From: Doryteuthis pealeii
Lineage: Eukaryota; Mollusca; Cephalopoda; Myopsida; Loliginidae
Assembly: GCA_023376005.1 (NCBI GenBank)
Contig: CM042160.1
Coordinates: 81,720,808-81,784,807 of the forward strand
Reading direction: 5' to 3'
DNA: 64,000 nucleotides
Shown in pieces: positions 55,340 through 64,000 of the stretch. The first letter of the stretch is position 1. Each line of letters opens with the position of its first letter. Under the pieces are notes generated by a model. It was not told where the DNA came from, ran no database searches, and saw only the letters and a program-made list of their open reading frames with translations. Made by a program: the position numbers and the translations under genes.

Positions 55340-55870
55340 TTTTGGGACATCTATCTTTATACTAAAGCAGAGTAAATCAATAATTGTTTCCTAAAGATTT
55401 TTTTCCCCATTCAGTTTAATGATACAAAATACATACTAAAATATTCCTTAGTTCTGGATTGAATTATGTTTTTAAAAAATCTCATTTTAATTGGTTCTAA
55501 TTAGTCGTAATTTGCAATTAAAAAATTGACCAGTTTCTTACTTCATATTTTGCCTATCACTTTCCCCCTCTCTATATATCTTGATTAACTACTCATATAT
55601 GTTAGTTTCTCTGTGAGTGTAACGAGAGAGATTGGAGAGTGTGATAGGGAGATTGAACTTTCAAGAATCAAGTCCATTTAAATTTAGATTAGGTCAAACG
55701 TTCCCTTTCTTAGAAATCTTCGAAAATGATTCTAATGTTTCTTTTTAAATTCTTTGACCGTATTTATTTTTAAAAATTTAATTTGTTTTGCAAACTCACT
55801 TTTTTCCTGATCACAATTATCTACCCAGAGCTCAATGGATGACCCAACGTGTCAGGTTTTTTCTTGTTCT
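55340..55870. repeat. Repeat shared with 25800-26210
   Basis: ACTAAAGCAGAGTAAATCAA, CACTTTCCCCCTCTCTATAT and TTATCTACCCAGAGCTCAAT occur in both. Inverted relatives are at 24930-25380. Interspersed element of unknown class. Confidence 0.65.
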
Positions 55871-56084
55871 TTATCAAATCTCATCTGAAACTTTTTGGAT
55901 TTTATTTTATATTTCTCGTTTTGTAATTTTAATTTTATTTGTATCTATTCTTAAAAATAAACAAGTTGAGTTAACTACAAATATTTGAACTATTTATTCA
56001 TTTGTATTTTTGAGATGAGGCTTGATGTGAATAAGTTTGATTTTTCAGACTATTGGCCTCATCTTTATTTGCTTAAGGATAGAA

Positions 56085-56572
56085 CCCATGTGGCTGAGTA
56101 GTTCATGACTTGCAATACTCCACTTTGGCCCTATCTTGGGCTAAACGGGCAGTCGGAGAGGCCCCCTCAAATCAATCGGCTGGTCACGTCAAGCCCTAGC
56201 ACCTATATGATTTTCCCAACCCTATTGCCCTTATGGCAAGCCCCAACCCCTTTTTATCACATGGGTGCTAGAAGGCGGTGACTGAGGGTCTACATGTCCT
56301 GGGAATGACATTAAACTCTATCTGATGGTGAGGTTCTGGTTCTGGAGGTTTGGGGAATGTGGAGCACCCCTTCATCACCATTGCTCCCTGGTCCACTCTG
56401 ACCTGGAGTGGTAATACCTGTTAGGGTCACATCAATGGGTTAAATAGAAAAATGTATTTATAAAAAAATTGTATTATCCATTAAGAATTGATTTATTTGA
56501 AAACTTTATTGGCATTAAATGACCCACTGAGGTTGATATGCCGTAAAACCAAACCAAACCAAACCAAACTAT
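56085..56572. repeat. Family C repeat, copy 4 (uninterrupted)
   Basis: GGTCACGTCAAGCCCTAGCA, GGTTTGGGGAATGTGGAGCA and GATATGCCGTAAAACC with a (CCAAA)n tail. The best full-length reference for the family in this window. Confidence 0.78.
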
Positions 56573-57480
56573 CTTTATTGTGGTATGTATAAACACATTT
56601 CAGCCGCTGTATAAACTGGCCTTCCCGCTGTCACCAAGTATAGTAACGATCCAACCTGGGAAAACATTTTTAAGAATTTGACAGAATAGCAAGGTTTTTG
56701 GACTTTGTGTTAGACATGTTTGCCTATTTTCGATGTTGAATGCTCGAGGCAAGATGGCCTTGCTTTACTAGGATGACAAGCCGAACACAATACTTTAAGA
56801 GTATTTACAGGGATTCTTTGGAGCCTTTATTCTCCGTAGTTGGCTATTTCAGATGAAAGAAAGAAACAAATACAATATAAAATGCAGACACTTGTATTAT
56901 CAAAAAGTACAGAAATGTTGTTGCAAATTTTAATGGTATTTGCTACAACTTATCTGTGAGGTTAAATACTGTTCGTTGGAGAAGTGGTGATAACAGGGGT
57001 ATTCTGGTCGCTGGTTGAAATTTTGTAAAGACGCTTCGTCAGGTTGTTTCTCGTTCTTCAGCCTTCTGTTAGTATGCTATTGTATCAGACTTAGAACGTT
57101 TGCTGATACAACGCCTTAGAAAGTTTGCTGGTTATGGGTGAGGTGGCTGGAGGCGCTTATTTTCATGTCCTTCACTGGTCTGTGATAAGTGAAGTCTAGG
57201 GATCGCTTATTTTTGCGACTTCCCCCAGTGACTGCTCCGTGATAAGTGACGTTTGGTTTGATTCTCGCGCCAACCTCCTGATGGCGATTCTCCCCCTAGC
57301 AGCAGGGGAAGATAATTCTCTGTTGAATTTCCGATAACTTTTCCATTAATTAGATCTAAATTGTTTGTGGTTAATTCATTGGATGGAGTTGGCTCAACCG
57401 ACCCAGGATAAATGCTGTCACAGAAACAGAAAGCAGAAGTAGAAACTTTGATTTAATGCAATGATCCCCTAAGAAGACGA
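56573..57480. other. Unassigned intergenic stretch
   Basis: Contains a partial direct repeat (CTTATTTTCATGTCC...GTGATAAGTGAAG and CTTATTTTTGCGACT...GTGATAAGTGACG) at about 57157-57250. No ORF or recognised family; possibly retroelement non-coding sequence. Confidence 0.4.
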
Positions 57481-58250
57481 CCATATCACTTATATCGATG
57501 CAGTAACATGACTATACAATACACGCAGGATCCTTGTGTAGTTCCCACTAGCTTTTTCTTGAGGCATTTTATTAAAGACCAAGTGGTGCAACCATATAAT
57601 AGTATTGACAGTGCAGAAGAAAAGAAAAATCATTGAAAAATAAAAACATTTGATTGAAATAAAAATAACTGAAATTACCAATGATTGTTATTTATTTTAT
57701 ATACTTTTATTTCTCAAGATTCTATGAAAATAAACAGAAAACAAAAAAAAAAAAGAACTTGACTGGACAAAAATGTCAAGGAGATTTGTGCAGATTTCAT
57801 TCAATTGATTCATTTATTTATTTATTTATTAGTTGTTTTTTTTTGTACAATTTGTTGCCTCAATCCTCTCATGGGTTCACTGATCCTCTAAAGTTTAAAA
57901 AAAAAAAAACAGACAAATTTTGGGATAACTCTAAACAGGGGAGATAAGTCAGTCAGACACGAAAATCAAAAAAGGGTAAAAAAAAATGAAGACATTTAAC
58001 CAACATTCAATTATTCACATTTGGAAGTCGAGAAAAAGCAGATCGATCGAGTCATCTTTTATTGTTTGAATCTTTTTTGTTGGATGAATTTTTGATCAAA
58101 TGATTTTTTAAAAAGAAAAAAAAAAAAAAAACGAAAAAAAAAAAAACCCCAAACCTGGAGGTAATATTATTATGTCATGACAACTTTATACATAAAAAGA
58201 AAAAAAATCTGCCAGAAAAATCATTAAGAAATTTCTTTAACCCTTTTGCA
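57481..58250. other. AT-rich stretch downstream of the LIM gene
   Basis: Poly-A and poly-T runs and (TTTA)n; no ORF. Could be part of the LIM gene's 3' UTR or intergenic. Confidence 0.4.
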
Positions 58251-58252
58251 AA

Positions 58253-58870
58253 CAGAGTGACATTTTTGTTGTTTTAGTGATAGTTCAATGCAAGGCATTT
58301 TCCTATTAGCTGCTCATTGAACAATTCAAAGTTAATATATAGAAACATTGCTAGGAAGCCTCATTGTACACAGAATGACATTTTTGTCATTTTGGTGATA
58401 GCTCAATATAAGGCATTCTCTCATTGAGCAATTCAATGTTAATATATAGAAACATTGCTAGGAGGCCTCACTGTGACGTAGGATTGTGTAAAGGTGGTTT
58501 TGAACAAATCTTTTGCACATTTTCTGAAAATAATTTGGAATACAAAACTTTAAGCAGTAGCTCAATGTAAGGCATTTTCCTATTGGCTGCTCATTGACAG
58601 ATTCAATGTTAATGTATAAAAACATTGCTAGGAGGCCCCACTGTGGTATAGGATTGGGTGAAAGTTGTTTTACAAAATAGAATTAAAAGTGAGAGCTTTG
58701 TATAATGACAAGCAATTCCTGATGAAATTTTCTGAAAATAATTCACCCACTCGACAAAGGATGACAAAACGTTTAGCAGTATTTCAATGTAAGGCATTTT
58801 CCTTTTAGCTGTTTGTTGACCAATTCAATGTTAATGTATAGAAACATCACTGTGATATAGGATCAGGAAT
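58253..58870. repeat. Diverged tandem repeat, four units
   Basis: Units contain AGTTCAATGCAAGGCATTTT, GCTGCTCATTGA, TTAATATATAGAAACATTGC and TAGGAGGCC. They begin near 58275, 58388, 58555 and 58785. Unit lengths vary from about 110 to 230 bp. Confidence 0.8.
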
Positions 58871-58944
58871 GGTTTATTGTTTTCATGAAATTGTATGATG
58901 ATACACAATTGCTGATCAAATTATCAAGTTTTCTTAATTATTTT

Positions 58945-59335
58945 TACACAACCCCTCCCCACAAACAGGATGTGACACAAGGTCAATTTCATAAGCAGAG
59001 TTTAACAGGTTTGAATTCAGAGTTTTCCTTCTCCTAGACTGGTTACCTAGCCAAGGTTAAAGAGCCCAGTCTGCCCTACTATTTACCCATAGTTGGAGGG
59101 AGAGTAGTTGGATTCATACCTTTCCTAAGGGTATTAGCACTATGTGAAATGCAAACAGCCTTGTCCAGGATTTGAACTCTGGCTTTGTGTCCATTTCCTA
59201 CAATGATAACCATTACACCACGCACCTGAGATGTTTTTTTTTTTTTATATGTGAAATGGAAACAGCCTCGTCCAGGATTTGAACTCATCTCGACGAGTCT
59301 ATTTCTTATGATTCTAACCATTACACCACGTGCCT
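58945..59335 (-). repeat. Family B SINE plus an extra SINE head
   Basis: A full minus copy ends near CACCTGAGATG at 59225. A second B-box and head (CGTCCAGGATTTGAACTC, AACCATTACACCACG) follows at 59255-59335 after a T run. Confidence 0.85.
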
Positions 59336-59364
59336 CATTGCTGGTTTTTTAATTAAAAAAAAAT

Positions 59365-59365
<1 letters not shown>

Positions 59366-59406
<41 letters not shown>
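59366..59406. repeat. (TA)n/(TG)n microsatellite
   Basis: TATATATA then about 28 bp of TG. Confidence 0.9.
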
Positions 59407-59407
<1 letters not shown>

Positions 59408-59739
59408 TGTTTTTGAACATACCCTTTATTTTGAAAATTTTCTGAAGATAATCTGCCTGCCTCTCTGATGATTATAAAATTTATCCGCCTGCAAAAGAGT
59501 TAATTGGCACTTACGTGGCGGTTTTGTTCAAGTCAGAGAAATTGCTCCCCAAATTGTCTTCATTTTTTTTTTTTAAAACTTAAAAAGGATTTCAAACATC
59601 CAGTGAATTCAAAAGAGGAAAGTCTTCAATATAATAAGAAATATTAAATCACTTGGCTGGTTACTTTACTGGTATTTGTTTATATATTCTATGCCATTTA
59701 AAGCCTTCAAAATATCATATTCATAATTATAATAGTCAT

Positions 59740-60045
59740 AATAATAATAATGATAATAATAATAATAATAAGTCGATGGCCTAAAGTCGGTATCAGCCAG
59801 ACAGCAAGAGGGTCTATCCTCTTTTCACTAGCGCTAGTCCAAGGAGATTGTTTTTCTGTCTGAGGTGGAGCGCTACACCTACCTTCAACTCCTTACTTGA
59901 CTGCACAGATCCCTGTGCTACTCATATGTTGAGTTGACGAGGGCCGGTATCAAACCAGGAACCTTGTGGTTCCTAGATGGACACTCTACCGACTGAGCTA
60001 AACCGGCCCTATTAATAATAATAATAATAATAATAATAATGTGTT
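59740..60045 (-). repeat. tRNA-derived SINE (family A) inside (ATA)n
   Basis: AATAATAATAA runs lie on both sides. The minus-strand SINE reads GGGCCGGTTTAGCTCAGTCG, GGTTTGATACCGGCC and CTCCACCTCAGAC. Confidence 0.85.
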
Positions 60046-60224
60046 AGGCAACAAGAGTTTTGTTTATTCAAACTAATGAAAGGCAACAGAAAAAAATAGT
60101 GACAGAAAAAAAAAACAAATATCGCCACCCACCCCCCGTCGTATAATAGGCATTTGGGAGTTTTGTTCCTCAATCACCCAAAAATGTTGTTTTTAAATTT
60201 CTTTCTTTTTTTTCCTTCTTTTTT

Positions 60225-63158
60225 TTACAATTCTGTGGCCATCTTTGTGGTCAGTGCTTGGATTCTCTTGGCATTGCAATGTTTGCACAAAATGTGGTCA
60301 TCCAACGGATAGCACCCTCGTCCTTCAGCTTCAGATGACAGTAATAAACCACAGTCCTTTAAGAAAAATAGAAAAATCAGATTTAAAAAAGTAAAAAAAA
60401 TCAAATAAAAAAACAAACAAAAAACAAACAAACTATTTGTAACGTTTTTAAATGCCATCTTTGGCCAGTTGAAAAAGGGCTTAAAGAAAGTCCTGTGTTA
60501 TGGAATCCTTCGATAAGCGTATAAGTCCTATCCTGCGTATTGGTAAAGGTCCAGTGATTCAATCCTATGTCCGTCGTCAAAGAATGTCACAGTAATTATG
60601 ACCAGTAAGGTCGGTTTAAGTATTGTATCAACCTCAGAGTACTACCAGTGATTGGCCAAGAGTTAGATCACATCATTCTGGCCGAGTCTATAAGTAGGAG
60701 CTGGCATTTAGCACACACCTTATATCCAGAATTCTCAACACTATTGAAGTCAGTTAGTCTACTGTTGGTTTGAATAACAGCAACTAGCTAAACACAACTG
60801 AAGCAGTGTCCAAGACAGTTGGTATTTATAGAAATCAAGAATGATCCATACATGCATTTGGGTGATTCCATTCCCTGAGTTCTGATTGGCTGCTTGGTTT
60901 CTATGATATTGTGGAGTTTTATAAATATCCTGTCAGTCTGCAGTAGAATTGCAACAAGACTGGTTTGTATTGAGTTACAACTGCTTGTTGCCGTGTCTTA
61001 CCAATTCGACGGTAATTGGAACTTAGTTTGATTATTCTTCACAAACAATCAACAAGGTTTGTATTACTCAGGCTATTGTCCTCATCTTTATTGTTATCTA
61101 CACAACATTTCAGCTGAGTTTGAAGAGAAGGCTCAAGGGAACATCTGCTGAAACATTGCGTAGATAACAATAAAGATGAGGACAATAGTTGAAATGATAC
61201 AAATTATCAAGCCTCATCTCAAAAATTCAGAAAAAAAGATAAATTATTTTTCATTCAATTCTTGCCTACCAAATTTCCCCATTTGTTGTATGATGGGATA
61301 TTTCAAAGTTTACTATTCAACTCGGATCTCATTCTATTCAAATAAAGTCCTATTATTTGTAATCTGAGTCTTTCTACTCAATTATAACGAACTAATAGGG
61401 GCCGGGATAGCTCAGTCGGTAGAGCGTTCGGCTAGAAACCACAAGGTTCCTAGTTCGATACCGGTCCTCGCCAACTCAGCGTATGAGTAGCACAGGGATC
61501 TGTGCGGTAAAGTAAGGAGCTGATGGTAGGTGTGGCGCTCCACCTCAGATGCCAAGACAATCTCCTTGGTCTAGCGCTATTGAAAAGGGGATAGACTCCC
61601 TTGCTGACTGGCTGATACCGACTTTATGCCGCCCCGATGACTTTACTTATAACGAACTAACAATCAGCAGTTTATGGCAGATTGTAGTGATGGGAAAGCC
61701 GCTGTGAGTGGTTTAAAGTAGGCAAACAGTTCAATGTTTCTAGTGATCTTATTAACCTAAGCGTATCTGAAGTTTGCTTGTACCACAAATTTTAGCTCTC
61801 AACACAAAGCAAAAAAATTGTTTTTTGTTGGTTTCTTAACCCTTTGACTACCAAAACCCCCCCCCCCGGCTGTACGAAGCTTTCTTGGTATTTTTTTATA
61901 CGTTCTATCATGGGATATTTCAAATTTCACTATCTATTCACCTCAGAACTCATTCTATTCAAATCATCATCATCATCATGTCGCGCTGTTAGCACGGATA
62001 TCCATGACAATCTCTCTCCATCCGTCCCTATCGCTCATCATTCTCGGGAGGTCTCTATGCAGCATCCTGTATCCGCACAGAGTTGATCAATGTACGTCTT
62101 CGCTGATCGGCCCACACTGGCGTGCCCATGTGCTGGCTTCCACAGAAGGACGTCACTTATGAGTTCGTCCTTGCTTCTACAGCAGTGTCCCGCGTGTCTT
62201 GTCCGTCTTACTCGGATGGTTTGGGTGATATGTGGCAGGTGATTACAATAATAATAGGACTTTATTTGAATAGATATCATATATCTATTCAAATAAAGCC
62301 CTATTATTATTGTAATCTGAGTATTTCTGATCAATTTTAATGAACTAACCATCAATTTTTCTAATTTATTTGGGTATGGTATGTGTAGAAACAATTCTAG
62401 TGAGAGAGCCACTGTGAGTGATTTAAAGTAGGCAATGACTTAACTAGCACCTTGTTAAGTAGGGCTTAGAATATGTTGACTGTATCTTCTGCAAAGGGGT
62501 AAGACCCCCCTCGTACCACGAAAAAGGGGTGTCCTGAGTATGACACTAAACTGCATTTGATGGTGAGGCTCCAGCTGTGGAGGGAGTGGAGTACCTCTTT
62601 ATTGCCATTAATCACACGTCTTTTCTGACCCATAATGGTATAGACACTCAGGCCGCTGCTTTCTAGCAGATATAGGATAAAAATAGTTGGGGGTTTGCCA
62701 GAAGGGCAATAGGGTTGGGACAATCATATAGGTGCTAGGACTTGATCAGAGGAGGCCTCTCTGACTGCCCATCTAGCCTAAATGAAGGCACAACCTTCTT
62801 TTTTTTTTTAGAAATGTAATTATAAAAGATTGTAAACAAACAAAAAAATAGTTATTAAAGATTATGCAGTAATACCTTGATCGTTATAAATAAAATTTCT
62901 TTTGACCGTAGCCTTTTTAAAAACATTTTATCATATGCAACTGCATATTAAAAAAATTATAAATAGCTTAAAATAGGGAGTTAATTTTCAATCAGCCTGA
63001 ATATTTATTGATTTAGTAAGCATTATAAATAACTGACCTCACAACAATAGCACTGGACATGGAAACTTCTATCCATTGCAACAACTCGTACAGTTTCTTC
63101 TTTGCCCGGATCAGGCATGATTGGATTCTGACAAACACAACAGCGAGGGGCAAATTTC
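60225..63158 (-). CDS. Zyxin/LPP/TRIP6-family LIM protein, C-terminal part
   Basis: Two minus-strand exons, 63158-63038 and 60356-60225, join in phase and end in TAA. Together they encode the last LIM domain and C-terminus. Zinc ligands are visible as C-x2-C (RCCVC), H-x2-C-x2-C-x2-C ([10 protein letters not shown]) and a final C-x2-C (CKHC). The phrases [38 protein letters not shown] and the end TTKMATEL match the third LIM domain and tail of LPP and TRIP6. Proteins of this family sit at focal adhesions and actin structures and shuttle to the nucleus. LIM1, LIM2 and the proline-rich N-terminus lie to the right of the window. Invertebrates often have a single zyxin-type gene, so I do not choose between LPP and TRIP6. 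Confidence 0.9.
60490..61060 (+). repeat. Possible LTR-like remnant
   Basis: Two promoter-like arrangements occur: GATTGGCCAA then TCTATAAGTAGGAG near 60695, and GATTGGCTG then TTTTATAAATATCC near 60925. Each has an inverted CCAAT about 30-50 bp before a TATA-like sequence. No termini or target duplication were found. Confidence 0.35.
61062..61230. repeat. Foldback with CTCATCTTTATTG arms
   Basis: CTATTGTCCTCATCTTTATT...GCTGA and inverted GCTGAAACATTGCGTAGATA...GATGAGGACAATAG. One arm occurs alone in several other places. Confidence 0.75.
61396..61646 (+). repeat. tRNA-derived SINE (family A), best-preserved copy
   Basis: TTATAACGAACTAA at 61382-61395 and 61647-61660 flanks a 251-bp element. 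The head GGGCCGGGATAGCTCAGTCG and B-box AGTTCGATACC are clear. The anticodon arm does not pair well, so this is a SINE head, not a tRNA gene. The 3' end is GCCGCCCCGATGACTTTAC. Confidence 0.92.
61960..62250 (-). pseudogene. LINE ORF C-terminal remnant
   Basis: The minus strand reads [48 protein letters not shown] and [18 protein letters not shown]. These strings match the conserved LINE end RxRRxRxAGHCxRxxxELIxDxLLWxPxHG...TYxxxLxxDTGC. An (ATG/CAT)n tail follows at 61965-61978. Confidence 0.82.
62254..62316. repeat. Near-perfect palindrome
   Basis: AATAATAGGACTTTATTTGA and TCAAATAAAGCCCTATTATT around ATAGATATCATATATCTAT, with essentially no loop. Confidence 0.85.
62465..62790. repeat. Family C, rearranged copy
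   Basis: GCAAAGGGGTAAGACCCCCC in plus orientation is followed by ACTAAACTGCATTTGATGG. Inverted text (AGAAGGGCAATAGGGTTGGG, AATCATATAGGTGCTAGG) then suggests two pieces in opposite orientation. Confidence 0.65.
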
Positions 63159-63174
63159 CTAAAAAGAAAAAGAG

Positions 63175-63424
63175 AAAGAAAAAAAAAATTAAATAAAACA
63201 ACTGAATTAATTGAAAAAAAAAAAAATCAAATAAAAAAATTGAATTAAATCAAAAAATTAAATTAAAAAAATTGAATCAAGTTGAAAAAAAAAATCAAAT
63301 AAAAAAAATTGAATTAAAATTGAAAATAATTGAATTTATTCTAAAAGATTAAATAAAAAAATTGATTTAAATTGAAAAATTAAATAAAAAAAATTAAATT
63401 AAATTGAAAAAATTAAATAAAAAA
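63175..63424. repeat. AT-rich degenerate simple repeat
   Basis: Units like AATTGAATTAAATTGAAAAA recur at about 25-40 bp, just upstream (minus strand) of the LIM exon acceptor. Confidence 0.8.
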
Positions 63425-63575
63425 GTGCCACACTTACCGTTAGCTCCCAAATGCTTTACTGCACAGATTAAATTGCCCAAGCTATGCTACTTATGCACTG
63501 AGTGAACCTGGGAGTAATGGCAATGAAGGGGTACTCCACACTGCACATAATTGGAACTTCACTATTAGATGGAGT
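63425..63575 (-). repeat. Family A SINE and family C fragments
   Basis: GTGCCACACTTACCGTTAGC is an internal SINE A piece. AATGAAGGGGTACTCCACAC is a family C piece. Confidence 0.6.
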
Positions 63576-63814
63576 TTTGTTTGACAGTCAGGATATACTG
63601 ATTTGTTCCTTTCTAGACTTTCTGAAGATTAGTTTCTAATTCTGCCTCTTTTGGCTTTTGTATGTTGTTATTCCAATTTTGTAACCATTTTTTTTATAGA
63701 AGATCATATTGATTTTAGTCTTCAAGTCTGTATACAGGATTTTGAATCTGTTGGGGGCCATTTTAGAGTTGATTTGACTGCTAAAGTTAGCTTTGTCATT
63801 TCCTTTTATTTCTA

Positions 63815-63862
63815 CTAGCAAGAATATGTGCCTTCTGCTGGTGCAAGTATTTAAGTTTTAAA
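63815..63862 (-). repeat. Helitron-like 3' end fragment
   Basis: CTAGCAAGAATATGTGCC and GGTGCAAGTATTTAAGTTTT match the family 3' end inverted, with a degraded hairpin. Confidence 0.55.
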
Positions 63863-64000
63863 CCTTTTTTTTTTGTGAACCTTTCAATAGCTTGATAATC
63901 TAGGGTGCTTATTGTAGACCTGATCCAGATTTTTTTTAGTTAGAGAATCAGTCGAGGGCCTTTCTTGTATGATTGGTTTTTATATAAGTTTGTTTCCCCC

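Noticed and set aside
61396..61475. tRNA gene
   Set aside because: A-box and B-box are clear but the anticodon arm does not pair properly. The sequence continues as a repeated 250-bp SINE with target duplications. The same applies to the heads at 3770, 7713 and 60005.
1..64000. Contamination, viral insertion or bacterial island
   Set aside because: Animal genes with regular introns run across the window and no bacterial operon structure or viral gene was seen apart from LTR and LINE remnants.

Overview
The window is animal nuclear DNA: AT-rich, with small coding exons bounded by GT-AG splice sites, kilobase-scale introns and dense repeats. The recognisable proteins are metazoan (NAA38, CYB5D1 and a zyxin/LPP-family LIM protein). 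tRNA-derived SINEs, foldback elements, Helitron-like elements and long (TA)n/(CA)n tracts suggest a mollusc, possibly a cephalopod. That assignment is inference from overall character, not a database match.

Layout. (1) Positions 353-30857, plus strand: the 3' part of a large tetratricopeptide-repeat (TPR) gene. Eight exons join in phase to give 1044 residues; the 5' end lies left of the window. The last exon is 2.1 kb and encodes a polar tail with internal repeats. The introns hold SINEs, MITEs, Helitron-like elements, a 78-bp array, an 81-bp array and a 39-bp GC-rich minisatellite that creates false ORFs of about 700 codons in several frames. (2) 30860-34290: intergenic repeats, including a LINE remnant, a solo-LTR-like sequence and a copy of the start of the TPR gene's last exon. 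(3) 34295-44036, minus strand: NAA38, the Sm-like auxiliary subunit of the NatC N-terminal acetyltransferase, four exons, 106 residues. (4) 44341-52599, plus strand: CYB5D1, a cytochrome-b5-domain protein, four exons, 215 residues. NAA38 and CYB5D1 are head-to-head with 304 bp between their start codons. That interval holds a perfect 15-bp X-box, the RFX site typical of ciliary genes. The same head-to-head pairing is recalled for human 17p13.1. (5) 52600-60224: intergenic repeats and possible 3' UTR of the next gene, with one intact-looking retroelement endonuclease-like ORF. (6) 60225-63158, minus strand: the last two coding exons of a zyxin/LPP/TRIP6-type gene, which continues to the right of the window.

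Nothing here looks like an undescribed multi-gene system. The strongest biological signals are the shared NAA38/CYB5D1 promoter with its X-box, and a copy of a foldback element plus adjoining exon flanked by an apparent target-site duplication. Several nested insertions also fix the exact ends and target-site duplications of repeat families. All repeat classes are judged by eye from termini and internal comparison; no database was searched.
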